From contig PVNU02000127.1 of the NCBI GenBank assembly GCA_003013855.2, forward strand, positions 1,116,001 to 1,180,000: 64,000 nt of DNA. The letters run 5' to 3'. Positions 44,936-58,300 of this stretch are shown piece after piece. The notes below the pieces were generated by a model. It searched no databases. It was not told where the DNA came from and saw only the letters and a program-made list of their open reading frames with translations. The DNA is from Liriodendron chinense (taxonomy: Eukaryota; Streptophyta; Magnoliopsida; Magnoliales; Magnoliaceae). A program made the translations under genes and the position numbers. How positions within the stretch are numbered: position 1 is the first letter of the stretch; each line of letters begins with the position of its first letter.

Positions 44936-45493
44936 GGAAAGACACACTACACCACACCACATTCGCAATGGCAAGTCTTATGGTGATGTGAGCAACAATG
45001 GTGGCTACCATCAACGACTAATGGACATGACTGGACCATTTCACACTACTGAGTTACAAAATGCCTTGACATGTAACTCAGTCCAGCAGCACAAGCAGAC
45101 GCACTGATTTTCAGGCTGTGGCACTACTCTGGGATGCATGAGGATTGGCACTCCGACGAAATGAAAGACTATTTCAAAGGATTCATCATAAAGAGTTTAA
45201 AAGAAAAGGAGCAATGCAATAACAAAATTGAATATGTTCACAAAACATTACAATCAAAATAACCATTAATCCACCAAAAATAATGTCACCAGATCCATTT
45301 AGCAGAGATCAGGATGTCTGATTACTGGTCTTTCGAGGCACATCTGCCAGCATGGTGAAATCTTGGAACTGCCCATCTTCGGCCATTTCATGTGCCTAGA
45401 TCCTCAGATATTTCAAATCATTTTACAAAACTATGTAACAATACCCAGTAAAAAGTACCTCTCATTGGGGCCATGGTAAGCATCAGGGAAAGA
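44936..45493. other. Presumed 3' UTR and downstream region of PHF1
   Basis: No separate gene was recognised. The minus-strand PHF1 transcript should end here. Confidence 0.4.
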
Positions 45494-45857
45494 TCACTGA
45501 AGGACTCCTTTTTGCTGCACGAAGTATGCGACTATCGCAAGTAAAATAATCAAGATGATGGCCCATATGCTCAACCCTACAAAAACATAAGCAGACCGTT
45601 AGAAGAATGCAACAGAAAACTAACTAAAACATTAAAATCCAAATCTATAGATAGCAGAAATTCACAATAAATACAGACCATTCTTTTTCTTGTCTTCGAT
45701 GATTGTCACCCTTGCACTCGAGTCAAAGGATGCAGAAACCACAGCCCTGCATTTAAACCACAGAACACGTTTTTGCTAGTAAGGGTAGGTTGCCTTGTTA
45801 AGAATATGACAACAGAATATCTTGTCGCTGTTGGAATTAGATTCCTCATTACAATAA

Positions 45858-46236
45858 GGGTCTATTTGGATTGCAAATTACATCAGTCATTAACTATAAA
45901 AGTGCAATGATTACAAATTACAATGCCCGTCTCCTGAAAACAGGTAATTTGATCGACAATTCTCGTGTTTGTATAGGCATGGTTAAATTGTAATGATGGT
46001 ACTTTTACATTACTTCAATGTCAAATCATAGAGAAAAATACACTGATGTGTGTGTGTGGGTAGGAGATTTCCACTGCAATACAATGTAAAATTGTAATGA
46101 TTACAAATTCCTTGTCTCCTATTATAACTGCATTTGACTGCCGAATTACATATTAAAAAAAAAAAAAACATTGTAAAATCGTAACAATGGCGCTTTAACA
46201 ATACATTACCGATGTAATTCGCAATCCAAACAAGTC
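45858..46236. mobile_element. hAT-type MITE in a PHF1 intron
   Basis: Inverted ends GGGTCTATTTGGATTGCAAA with TTACAT and ATGTAATTCGCAATCCAAAC. The interior has repeated TGTAATGATTACAAATT phrases. It is non-coding. Confidence 0.65.
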
Positions 46237-48151
46237 ATAAATGAATCACTCACCATTCCAAATATTACCTAATAGAATTGCCGGCATGACTTGTTGCTTT
46301 ATGCAAGCATTTTGCCCTCCATCAATACCATCTCCACCATTAATGGGCCCCACCTCTCAGGTGAAGTTAACCTAGTGGGCTACCAAGTGGACGGACCACC
46401 ACCATCATTATCTTAGCATTTCTCCTAGTAAATTACAGGAAGAGGTCCTGTGGTGTCTATGGTCTGCGTATGATATTGTGTAGTTGACCACACAACATGG
46501 TAGGGAACCCACTGATACATGATTACCACTGTGACTCAAATGCCAAACCAGTGAAGCCCCACATTGCACCTTAGCACCACTAATCCATGCACAACCCACA
46601 AAATAGAATTTGCAGAATCCCCTTCTCTATACTATTCCAAAATCGTCTAATGCTCTGAAAAGTCTCCTGTAAGGGGGTTATTTCCAATCCATTCCCCCAC
46701 CAGCACCTAGTGATCCGCGCTTACCAGGGGAGAAGCTCAAGCAATCCCACAACAGGCAACTGGTTAGGGACTGGATCTCCCATCTCAGACCTCAGAGCCA
46801 GTCCTTTTTAAAGATTAAACAGCTATTTGCCAACTTCCCTTGCCCATGTTGCTGCATCAACCAGAGGTTCTTCACCAAGTGGATGGACCACACTTTACAA
46901 GAAAGACAAAAAGAAAGAAGGAAAGAAAGAAAAAATCATGATGGCCGACTAAATGAGCAGTCTCAATCTTATTAAACATATTCCACCAGTACGGTAGAGA
47001 TGGAAATGTTGGAGAACAAAATGCTCGCTTAAGGTGTAGCCTTGCTAGCAAGCCTTTTTCCTAATTTTAACATCTATCCCAAAAATATTTTAAAATCACT
47101 CACAACGATCATTTCTTTGCAATTTTCTTTTAACTATTTCTTCATCTTATTGGATCTAGAAATAAGACAAAACTGAAAGAAGTGTTCTATCAAGCTAATT
47201 AATGCAAATGCCTTGGCAGGACCATGTCACATTCAACCAATAATTTAAACCATGGCCGTAGATCATTGCATATTTGGATGTCACCTTCATGAAACATCGA
47301 GTATGATGAACACAAGGGTAAGATGGGAACCTGGAATCATGGGAGAAAACCAACGTTGTAACAGGCCCAAGGTGTGCTTTTTTAACAGTTGTGTGTACTT
47401 GCATATTGGAGTTTCTTATTACAATGTCTCCTTCAATTGTCCCACTGCATATTGATCACAAAGGAAGGTTAAAACAGTTGAGACAATTCATGAAAGGATG
47501 ACCAAAATTTATTGGAAAATGAAAACCCAAAAGTAACTGTAGATAAGTTCGCAATGGAATCTCAACTCTCCATACTGTATTACGCACATGGCATGAAAAT
47601 TAAAGTTTACATGAGTTACATTAGGTTGTCTGCAAGGACGAGAAAATGTCAGCAGACCTATGCATCACCATCTTGAGTGATGATGGTCGGATAACGGGCC
47701 AGACCCATTGCTATATCACTCCCATTTTTGGGTGGCTTTTGTGGACAGGAGTGTTTAGTGCACCCCGCCAACAGCATTTTGATGGATGAAACACAAACAC
47801 CCTGCTCCATGAAATGTGGCAGGGTTGGGGCCTCATTCTGCATTCTCATTTTGGAATTCATCCAAAAAGGTCCTTAGCCTACAGATCAATTATGCTACTA
47901 GTGCCCTTCAGTTTTGTACTTGGAAAGCACAAGGAGAAACAAGTTCACATTTACGAACTACCCATGCAGGATTATTGGACTAAAGCCTACATCGAAATGC
48001 AGGGATGTACAAATGGAAAAAAAACTAACTCAGCTGTTTCTGATGGGTAATAGAGAATATTTTGCTTATACTTCTACAATGTTCTACTAAGAAGTGTGTC
48101 ATAACATCAGTTTACTTCTGTAGGACATATGATTAAGAGATGCAGCAAGGG

Positions 48152-48152
<1 letters not shown>

Positions 48153-48184
<32 letters not shown>
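48153..48184. repeat. AC microsatellite
   Basis: (AC)16 just left of the MITE at 48196. Confidence 0.9.
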
Positions 48185-48189
<5 letters not shown>

Positions 48190-48195
48190 AAAATG

Positions 48196-48557
48196 CTCTC
48201 CCGCGCACCAGTGCTCACGAGAACTCGTAAGCACTGGTTTGAGAACTCATCACACGTGATGTGAGCCCAAAATCTGAGCCGTCCACGTGATGCAGCACCT
48301 CAAAAAACCTCTACGGCCCTGCTTTCAACCTAATCCAAAACTTTGGTGGGCCATGGAAAAAGGAAACAGTTTCCTCCCTTGATTTTCCCCTCTTTGCCAC
48401 GGCCCACCAAAGTTTTGGATCAGGTAGAAATCTGGGAGCTGGGGGTTTTTAGAGGTGCTTCATCACGTGGACAGCCCAGATTTTGGGCTCACATCACGTG
48501 TGATGAGTCCTCAAAAAGGTGCTCACGAGTTCCCGTGAGCACCGGTGCGCGGGAGAG
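48196..48557. mobile_element. Palindromic MITE in a PHF1 intron
   Basis: Ends CTCTCCCGCGCACCAGTGCT and AGCACCGGTGCGCGGGAGAG are nearly perfect inverse complements. Complementarity continues inward (TGATGTGAGCCCAAAATCTG with CAGATTTTGGGCTCACATCA-like text, and CAAAACTTTGGTGGGCC with GGCCCACCAAAGTTTTG). It is non-coding and flanked on both sides by microsatellites. Confidence 0.75.
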
Positions 48558-48560
48558 CAG

Positions 48561-48673
<113 letters not shown>

Positions 48674-51600
48674 GCACCATTCTATAAACAATTTGCACTA
48701 ATTATGATGTCACGATTGAGAAAGGTATCACAGGCAGTTGAACCTGTTTGCACTGTATCGACAGCTTTACTTGTTCGATGTTCGGCCTGGTTTTAAAACA
48801 TTGCTAGAAGAGTCTCCTGGATGGATCAAATCAAAGAATGCGGCATCAATCAAACCAAAGAATGTGGCACCGTGCAACTATGTGTTCCTGTTATAAGGTT
48901 TATCCATGTAGGGTCTCATGTACTGCTTATGTGCCAGATTAAGTGTTGGTATTAGGAGGTTATGTGTTAGTGCTATGTCCTGAAGGAAAACTTCCAGATT
49001 AATGCAGCAAAGCATTTAAAATGGAATCCAAATTCTTCTTCTATGAGAAGCATTAATTGAAGATTTACATTGCAAGGAGTTTTCCATCAGCTGAAACATT
49101 GAAGGCAGAAATAGGGTCACGGACTATTTTCTTTGATCCAAATCTCTTCCATGATATAGTGTTCCAAGAGACAATGCTTCCATGCTGACCTGTGAAACAG
49201 TTTCAAAATCAGCAATGCATGAAACAGTATCAATCAAGGAGAACCTGTTATTCAAATCAGGAATTTCACCTTGCATTGCAGTCACATATAGGGTTTGATT
49301 ATCATCACTGTTATGAGAAAAACGGCAGAACCCGAAAACCTCACCCTGAATTTGACATAAGTATCCAGCTTAAAAAAAAAAAAAAAACTTGGTAGTCTAG
49401 CACTCTCCAGCAAACTGACTTGGTTTGTAAATTCCAACTACTATGCTATCAGTGTCCAGACATATACAAACATTTTCCATGTACCTGAAATCCAAATCTT
49501 TCACAGAGGCATGGGCATCATGGGCATCAGGCTGATCAAGAAGGACTTCCATACTAGGCCACTTGAAAACTCTCAAATGGCCATCCTACACTCATCAAAG
49601 TTGAAGTGTGACATACCACTTTGAAGATCAATCTCATTCAACTTAATTTACGCATTGCATTCAGACTAAAACTAATGCCATAATGATTTTGCATGCAGAT
49701 GCAGAAAACCAGCTTGGTACATTCTTTTGAATGGCATGCTAAGGACTCAGAGTCCTTTGCCAAAACTCACAAGTCATGAATGAATTCCAAGAGTTGAAAG
49801 AGACTCAGATAAAGCATGTGATGAGGGAGCCATACATGGTTCAAAATTCTGATAAATGGCAATCTTAAAACCTAATGGTATAATACAGTTTATATTGCCA
49901 ACACTGCACTAAATCAGTAAAAAATCACTCCGAGACATACTAATACATATGAATTCAATGCCTATCCAATATATTTTCTGAATGGAGATTTTAAACCATA
50001 AGATGGGTTTGTAAACGTTTTAACAAAACAAGCCCCTCCCTTCAAGTAACATTTTTGTGGTATTCAAATTTAAAAATTCTACAACTTTCAGGGAGCACTT
50101 CGATGCCTCATCATTTTGAATTGCAATTATTAGTCTAATAAAGGAGAATTAACCGAATTGTATTTCTTTCCATAATATTCTTATTGAAAGCACTTTTCTC
50201 AAAATTGAAATTCAGGTACTTTGTATTTGGACTTGAAAGAAACATAGCTGCAGTCTGAGGGATATTTGCTCATTAAGATAGGAGGAAGCATCTATAATAT
50301 TTGTCATTTCCTCTTGGTTAAACAGAATGTTTGCAGTTCAATGGACTTGTGCATCGAAAGATAGCCTCAATGAAACTCAGGACTGACATTCAAATTCATC
50401 TTGCACTATCATATTAGAATGTAGATCAGTAAGCAACAAAAGGTGTTATTCAGGTCTTCAACAAGAACTACTATTCACCTATTCTTCTCTTGCAACCATC
50501 TCACAATATTTACATGCCTTTTGTAGAAACCCATTATTTCACCAATTCCATTTACACTGTTTTAAGAGAAAAAGAAGAATTGTGATGCCCTCATTTGATT
50601 TCAAACTGACATGAATCCCTTGTTTTTACAGTAGTGTACATTGTATTCTTCATTTAGTGGGACAATATAGATACGCTTGAAAGTAATGGAAATTTACATA
50701 AATGTCCATAAATGCTAGAAAAGAGCCACTCCAGAGTTTGAATAAAACTATAAAGAGCTGACGCTTGGTCCAATGACCAGAATACCCCCTGAATCCACAA
50801 AAGCCATGATTCAGACAAAAAATAAGGATCATATAAAAGCAAGGTTGCGAGGATTACATAGGGCCTATTTTGGTTATTGGAAGTTAGGAAAAGAGGCCTA
50901 AATAACTTCCTTGGGTTTGATGCAACTGTGGTTATATGGTTGAGACTTCATGTGAGGTCTCCAATTGCACAAGGAGTTATTGGATGTTAAGCCACGGTAA
51001 ATGCATAGCCTGCTGAGCAAGGTTCAGAAAATCAGTTTCACAACAGCTGATACAGCAGTGTTGAATCCATATCAGCTTACACCAACAAGATACAGGGGTG
51101 AAATGGGGGTGCCCTAAAAAATCAGAAGCCACATCAACCAATACAGCCCTATATGCCTACAAGAGGCCATTTCCAATTTTTTTCACCTTTTTTTACTTTT
51201 TAGTTTTTGTGTATTTTCTTCTTTTCAAGAATAGACAGAGGCTAGGAACTCATGTTCGGCTAGATCAAAGCACAAGATTTGAGCATGATTGACAAATCAA
51301 AATGGATAGTACCTCATTTAATAGCCATGTTTATAATGATAATATAACAATTAGAATTGTGCACATTAACTATATAAATTGTGAACTTCACACGCTAAAA
51401 TAGCATATGTTTTACACTTAAGGGGTGTCCCCGAAATCCCTCCTGGGGGAGGTTGGAGCCCCCTTGGCAGTATATAGAGGGGGCAAGGTTCTAAAAGTCT
51501 GTTTTGTCAGCCTGGCCCAAAAACCAATAAAAAGGGCCGTATCAGCACTTTTTTTTTTGCCAAAAAAACTCAGAAAAATATTAGGAAAAGAAAAGGATAT

Positions 51601-51742
51601 GAAAACCAGAATAAAAAATTTCAGAAAAATATTAGGAAAAGAAAAGAATACGAAACAGAAGAATCTATTATTTGTGTTTTTAATGCGGACATCAGTGGTG
51701 CACCCTTTAGAGTGTACCAGAGGAGGCGACGTTGCAAATTGA

Positions 51743-52566
51743 ATGTTGGAGCAGACGACTTGATGTGGATGGACACCGGGCCCCTTGGGCCCATTTTCTG
51801 ACGCGTTACGAGTACGCGAGATGCAGGATCGCGCAGGAGCATCATGACCGCTGGACCATGGAGCGGATTTACGTTTAGGCACTTTTCTGTTTATTTCCTT
51901 GTTTCTAGGCGCTTTAGTGTCGTTATTTACTTTAGGCGTTTTTATGTTATTTCTTTGGTTTTCAGGCACTTTAGTGCACTTTTTTGTATTTTCGTAACTT
52001 ATATATATTGTGAGAAACCCTATTTCGAAATTATTGAATGAATAGAAAATTCGTGAGTTTCTTCCTCTTTGTTCGAGAGATTAGGGTTTCAGGATTGGCC
52101 CTCGGGTGTTGAGGATTCCACCCCGGAGTTTCCGTTTTTCTCTTCTCTATTTCTTCAAGGTGCGAGGAAAGGTAAGCTTCTTTTGAATCCTAATTCGTGC
52201 TTCATGAGAACCCATTGCTTTTCGACATCCCTCGTCCTTTTCTGAACCCCCCCCCCCCCCCCCCCCCCCCCTTTTGGGTACGATCTAAAAGAGGGATGCC
52301 TAGCCATGAGAACCGGATCCAAACTTGACTGTAGACTGGTCTATGCTAGATCTGAGATATCCTCATATCCCTAAATCCTCCCTGTTTTATGATTTTACAT
52401 GGTTTTATGCGAAGGGGCATGATCCAGACGGACGGATCTCATCTTCGTGTTAAGATTTGTTAGTTTCCTCTGATTGAAAGTAATTAGTTTCATAATTTTA
52501 TTATTTGAATATCTTCCAACTGAATATTATGCATCTAGGGTTAGGTCATCGCATGCCCCTGCATCA
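51743..52566 (+). mobile_element. Probable solo Gypsy-type LTR in a PHF1 intron
   Basis: Runs from TGTTGGAGCAGACG to CCCCTGCATCA. It has a TATATATA box (about 52001) and a poly(A)-like AATGAATAGAAAA signal (52035-52049). A leader follows with GGTAAGC and a 25-nt C-run (52247-52271). The CTGCATCA end matches that of the LTR-like piece at 62000. No internal genes or target duplication were seen, so boundaries are approximate. Confidence 0.45.
52247..52271. repeat. Poly-C tract (25 nt)
   Basis: Uninterrupted C run inside the LTR-like sequence. Confidence 0.9.
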
Positions 52567-53521
52567 GTTCTTAACATGTATTCAATGGTGTATCGGATCG
52601 GACTATTCTTTCGCAAAAAAAAAAAAAAAAACTGTCCATTGGCCTATCCTGCTGAAAACTGAGTTTCTTAAACATTGGCTTTCCTTTCACTTTTCATGAT
52701 ATTTTACTTAGTTTGATGACGCTACATCTTTATTAATGAACACAGAAAACCAAATTAAATAAATCAACACAATCAACCAAAAGAGGAAAAAGAGGGGAGA
52801 AAAAAAGAATATGTTTAGTAGTCTTTCCTTGTCACTTTTTGTGATATTTTCCCTTATTTGACGCTACCATGTCTTCATTGATAAATAAGCACAAACCAAA
52901 TGAAACGAGTAAACATTACGAACTAAATGAGGAAATGAGAGGAGAAAAGAAAAGAAGCAAAAGGTTCCCTACCACACCACCAGAAGCTAGTATAGAACCC
53001 TCAGCGTTAAACGTCAATGCTAATTGCAGCCCGACATCTTCCAATTCTGTCAGCACTTTCCCAGAAGATTTTAGTGCCATCTTTTGGACTTCTGTGCTCT
53101 CTGGGATATCCCATTCAAACCATCTATACAAAATTACAACATAAGAAAGATCACTTAATCATGGGCCCCACTTGTTGGAACTGAAAAACTGTTCATATTG
53201 TGCATATACTTTTTCTTGAGGGGTTTCATGCTGTTGGGATCAAATACTAGAATTCAATCATGTAAGACGTTCCTGAAAATGGTCTTTTATTTATTAAAAC
53301 ATGTTCGTAAAATAACAAGTGTGAAACTATAGACGTGTAAAGTTTACAACCGAAATTCAAATATCTTCTCTACAATATGATACAAACAAAAGAGTGAATT
53401 TGGATGCTGATTTCTTTACTTCACATAATCAGAAAGTATAGATACGTAAAATAGAGTTTGAAGGTGAAACTCAAAACTCTTCTTTCACTTTAAGGCCGGT
53501 CCCACTACATAGTCATGATAC

Positions 53522-53808
53522 CAATGTTGTCAAAAGTGATCGCATAATCGATTATGCAATCGCATAACGCCATCCATATGGCATATGCAATGGTCGCATA
53601 TGCCATATGGATGTTATGCCATCGCATATCGCATAAAGCGCTCACATAATCGCAGATGCCATCGCATAATTTTTCATTTTTTTCGATTTGTTTTTTCAAA
53701 AAAAAAAAAAGAAGCAAAGTTGTGCGGTTGCTTATGCGATTGTGCAATCGCATAAGCGATTAGGCATAAGTGATCGCACAGGATCACTTATGCCATTTGA
53801 CAACATTG
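53522..53808. mobile_element. hAT-like MITE with 8-bp target duplication, built of GCATAAGCGAT-type repeats
   Basis: The target duplication CATGATAC is at 53514-53521 and 53809-53816. Inverted ends are CAATGTTGTCAAA and TTTGACAACATTG. The interior is a mosaic of short direct and inverted copies of GATCGCATAA, ATGCGATTATG and GCATATGCCATATGG. It is non-coding; the 82-codon frame inside is a by-product. Confidence 0.75.
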
Positions 53809-53967
53809 CATGATACCCCTTCTACAGAAATAATCAATTGAGGGAAACACAAGGAGCAGTACTCCTACACTGACCAAAACCAACATTAGAAAAAACAAAA
53901 GAAAGACAACAAAATAGGTGTAACTGGCACACATTGTTACTGAAACACAGATCATAAGTGACTAGTT

Positions 53968-55283
53968 TGTAACACCCCGAGATTTCGGCTCCCGTGTACA
54001 TCACGACGGCCGAATTCTCAAGATTACTTCATCTAATCTAATATTCACATTCATATAAGACGTAAAATAGAATGGTGGAAGCATGCTTTACTTAACCAAA
54101 TAAATCAAACCCAATAATATAGTCATATCTACTTTACTAATCATCCAAAAACTTTCAACTCATGTCCATCTAATGGGCCTAATTACATAATCATGAAATA
54201 GCAATAATTAACTAATATTAGAAAATTAGGCCGCATTGGCCTCATCTTCCACCATTTGCTCCCACGAACCTTCATTGTCACCGCCTTGAGATTCGGGTTC
54301 CTCAGGATCGTCACCTACTTGTTCTATATAGTTTTCCACAAAATAAACTGTCAAAAGCGGTCAGTGATGAACAATTTCAAGGTTAGCATAATACCTTCAT
54401 AAAAACAAGACAAAACATACATAATATCTTACTTAATGCAATGCATGATATGCATGACCCGGCATAGAATTCTTTAACATGCTACCAGGTATTTCGGGAC
54501 ACACAAGCCCTAAGTTTTGCCCGACCACATGGGAAATGGGACGCTCATAGCTCAATTCTATACGTAACAGTGTATGGGAGAAGTAGGATGCACAAGCCTA
54601 TTATCAACTCCATACACCCATAAGGAGCCAAGTGTATGCATGTGTTTTAGCCTTCTTTTATTGTTAGTCCAGTTCGCACAGAGCCAATTGACATGCAACC
54701 AACCTTAGGTTCCATCAATACTATCTCATGGTTCATCATTCGCCAAAATAATCATATCACACCTTGAATGGTGGACCGTACTATTATAATTCATAACAAC
54801 CCATGCGCATACATAACCATATCAATATCATTTACAACTTAGAACAAACCGGGTGTTCCGATACACTTCACCACAGATCAGGGTCCCATCCTTAACAATA
54901 TAACAAAGAAATACACAATAAATAGGATCTTCATTGGCATTATCATCCATCTATCGAATCATACTTGGATAGTATGGTGGTTCCATTAAGGCGATTATAT
55001 AATTCCACTTACATGAAACAATTATTCCATTATTGTCCTTTTCTCATGTCAATAGTACATCCTCATCTCATGGAATGGAAATAGGGTATTCAAGTGTCCA
55101 TATACACCACAATATTCATGTCAACAGAAGAGAAACAACATCACATACACCTCATACATTTACTTAAGAAAAACAACTCAACATAATACGAAACTATTAT
55201 ACTTAAACTTGAAGGTGTTCTCACCTTATGATCTTCGGCCTATCAAAGATAAATGATGAAAGAATGGCAAAAATAAGATTCTC

Positions 55284-55318
<35 letters not shown>

Positions 55319-55347
55319 GTCTTATCTCTCTCTTTCTCAAATTCGAA

Positions 55348-55380
<33 letters not shown>

Positions 55381-58300
55381 CTCCCTCTTGCTAGGAGATA
55401 CCCTATTTATAGAAGTTTGGGTTGGAATTAGGGTTTTAAGAAGTTATTCAAGCTATACATGGACGATTAAGGTTGTAAGAGAGATTTTTTAAAAGTTCCG
55501 GCCCGATTTGGAGAATGTACACTCAATGGTTTGAAAGGAGGTCTTGGACGTGTGTTTAGATGAATATGAACAACAAAATGGAGGTGGTATATTTTAGAAT
55601 GGGGCCCACACATAAACGAACGGTTGGCGTGGAGTTTAAAGGAAAGAGATGAATGAAAATGGAAAGTTGCAACGGACGGTTTATCTAACGATCAGACACC
55701 TAGGATGGGTTTGGATTGATCCAAATAGGTAGATAGGGTCCACAAACTGAGGCTCCACAGCCGTTTGATAAGTTTCTAGCGCAAGAGAAAGTTCTAGAGA
55801 ATTTCTACACAAGGTGGGAGAAACTTCCGTTTTTGAGGTGATTCTCTACGTTGATTAGCTAGAAAGGATTATTAAGATCCTCTAGAAGCTTCCCTAAGTT
55901 CCCATGCGAAGAGGATTCCTGGATTGGAAAATCCAAATTTCCAACGGTTGGAAGGGAAGAAGAGATCGGGTTGGATTCGCGATGGAATGCGAACAAATTT
56001 GATAGGAGAGGGTTTTGGGGGGCTAGAAAACGAGTGGACGGCTTAGATCATTGAAAGGCCCACTGGATGGACGGTGTGGAAGTCCAGCAATGGACAGCGT
56101 CCGCAGCCCACAAGCGGGTGCCCATCTGCACGATCAAACGTTCGTTTGACCACGCATCTCTACCTTTCGTCCAGCGCACGTGGGTCCCATCGTGATGTGT
56201 GTAAAATCCACTCCATTCGACAAGTGGCCCCCACCATTTTAAGCGTTAACACAAAAAATGATCTAGTTCTGACACCGGGTGGCCCACTTATGATCTGATT
56301 TCTGATTAGGCTATTTCTGGGATGATCTGGTTGCTGAAATTTGACGTGTTTAGCTAAAATGTGCTAAATAGCTTAAGTCTAAGGTTTTGCGTATTAACGA
56401 TCGTTGGAAATTAGTGTACTAAAAAACGGCAGGTTAACTTAAGTTCAACTAATGGCCTTTTTGTAATTATCGTAAATCTTCAAGTTTAGTGAAATCTAAC
56501 TCTTCTACGTTGTTAATGGGGTTATTCTAAGCAACTTTAATAAAGGGTACTCCATCTGACCTCCTACGGATGTCCTACAGATTTATATATTTTTTTAATT
56601 AAATACCGACCGTTAATATATAAATTCGAATAACGAGACATCCATAGGAGATCAGATGGAGTACACTTTATTAAAGTTACTTAAAATGACCCCATTAACA
56701 ACGTAGAAGGGTTAGATTTTGTTAAACTCGAAGATTTACGATAATTACAAAAATGTCATTAGTTAAACTTAACCTACCGTTTTTAAGTACACTAATTTTC
56801 AGCGATCATTAAGACGCAAAACCCTACACTTAAGCTATTTAGCACATTTTAGCAGTACGCGTCAAATTTCAGCTCCTAGATCATCCCAGAAATAGCCTGA
56901 TAAAAAATCGGATCATAAGTAGGCCACCCAGTCTCAGAACTAGATCATTTTTTGTGTCAACGCTTAAAATGGTGGGGACCACCTGTCGAATGGAGTGGAT
57001 TTTACACATACATCACGATGGGACCCACGTGCACCGGACGCACGGTCAAACGAACGTTTGACCGTGTGGACAGGCACCCACCCGTGAGCAGCGGACATTG
57101 TCCGTTGCTGGACTTCCACATTGTCCATCCGGTGAGCCCTTTCAATGATCTAAGCCATCCACTCATTTTCTAGCCCCCCAAAACCCCCTCCTATCAAATT
57201 TCTTCGCATTCCATCGCAAATCCAACTCGATCTCTTCTTCCCTTCTAATTGTTAGAAACTTGGATCTTCCAATCCGGGAATCCTTTTCGCATGGGAACTT
57301 AGGGAAGCTTCTAGAGGATCCTAAGAATCCCTTCTAACTAATCAACATGGAGAATCACCTAAAAAACAGAAGTTTCTCCCACCTTGTGTAGAAATTTTCT
57401 AAAACCTTCTCTTGCGCTAGAAACCTATCAAACTGTTGTGGAGCCTCAGTTTGTGGACCACACCTGCCTATTTGGATCAATCCAAACCCATCCTAGGTGT
57501 CCGATCATTAGATAAACCTTCCGTTTCAACTTTTCATTCTCGTTCCCTCACTTTCCTTAAAACTTCACGACAGTCGTTCGATCATGTGTGGGCCCCATTT
57601 TAAAATCTACCACGTCCATTTTGTGGCCTATATCCATCTCAACACACATCCAAAACCTCCTTTCAAACCATTGAGCGTACACTCTCCAAACCGGGCAGGA
57701 ACTTTCCAAAAATCTTTCTTACAACCTTAACCGTCTATGTATAGCTTGAATAGCTTCCTAAAACCCTAATTTCGACCCAAGCCTCTATAAATAGGGTCTC
57801 TCCCAACAAGAGAGAGCCCCGCCCACGAATTTGAGAAAGAGAGAAAGAGAGAGAAGAGGGAAAGAATGAGAGAGAGGAGAATTCTTTTTTTGCCATTCTT
57901 TCATCTTATATCTCTAATAGGCCGAAAATCATAAGGTGAGAACACCTTCAAGTTTAAGTATAATAGTTTCGTATTATGTTGAGTTGTTTTTCTTAAGTAA
58001 ATGTATGAGGTGTATGTGATGTTGTTTCTCTTCTGTTGACATGAATATTGTGGTGTATATGGATTACTTGAATACTCTATTTCCATCCCATGAGATGAGG
58101 ATGTACTATTGACATGAGAAAAGGACAATGATGGAATGATTGTTTCACATAAGTGGAATTATGTAATCGCCTTAATGAAACCAACATACTATCCAAGTAT
58201 GATTCGATGGATGGATGATAATGTCAATGAAGATCCTATTTATTGTGTATTTCTTTGTTATATTGTTAAGGATGGGACCCTGATCTGTGGTGACACGTAT

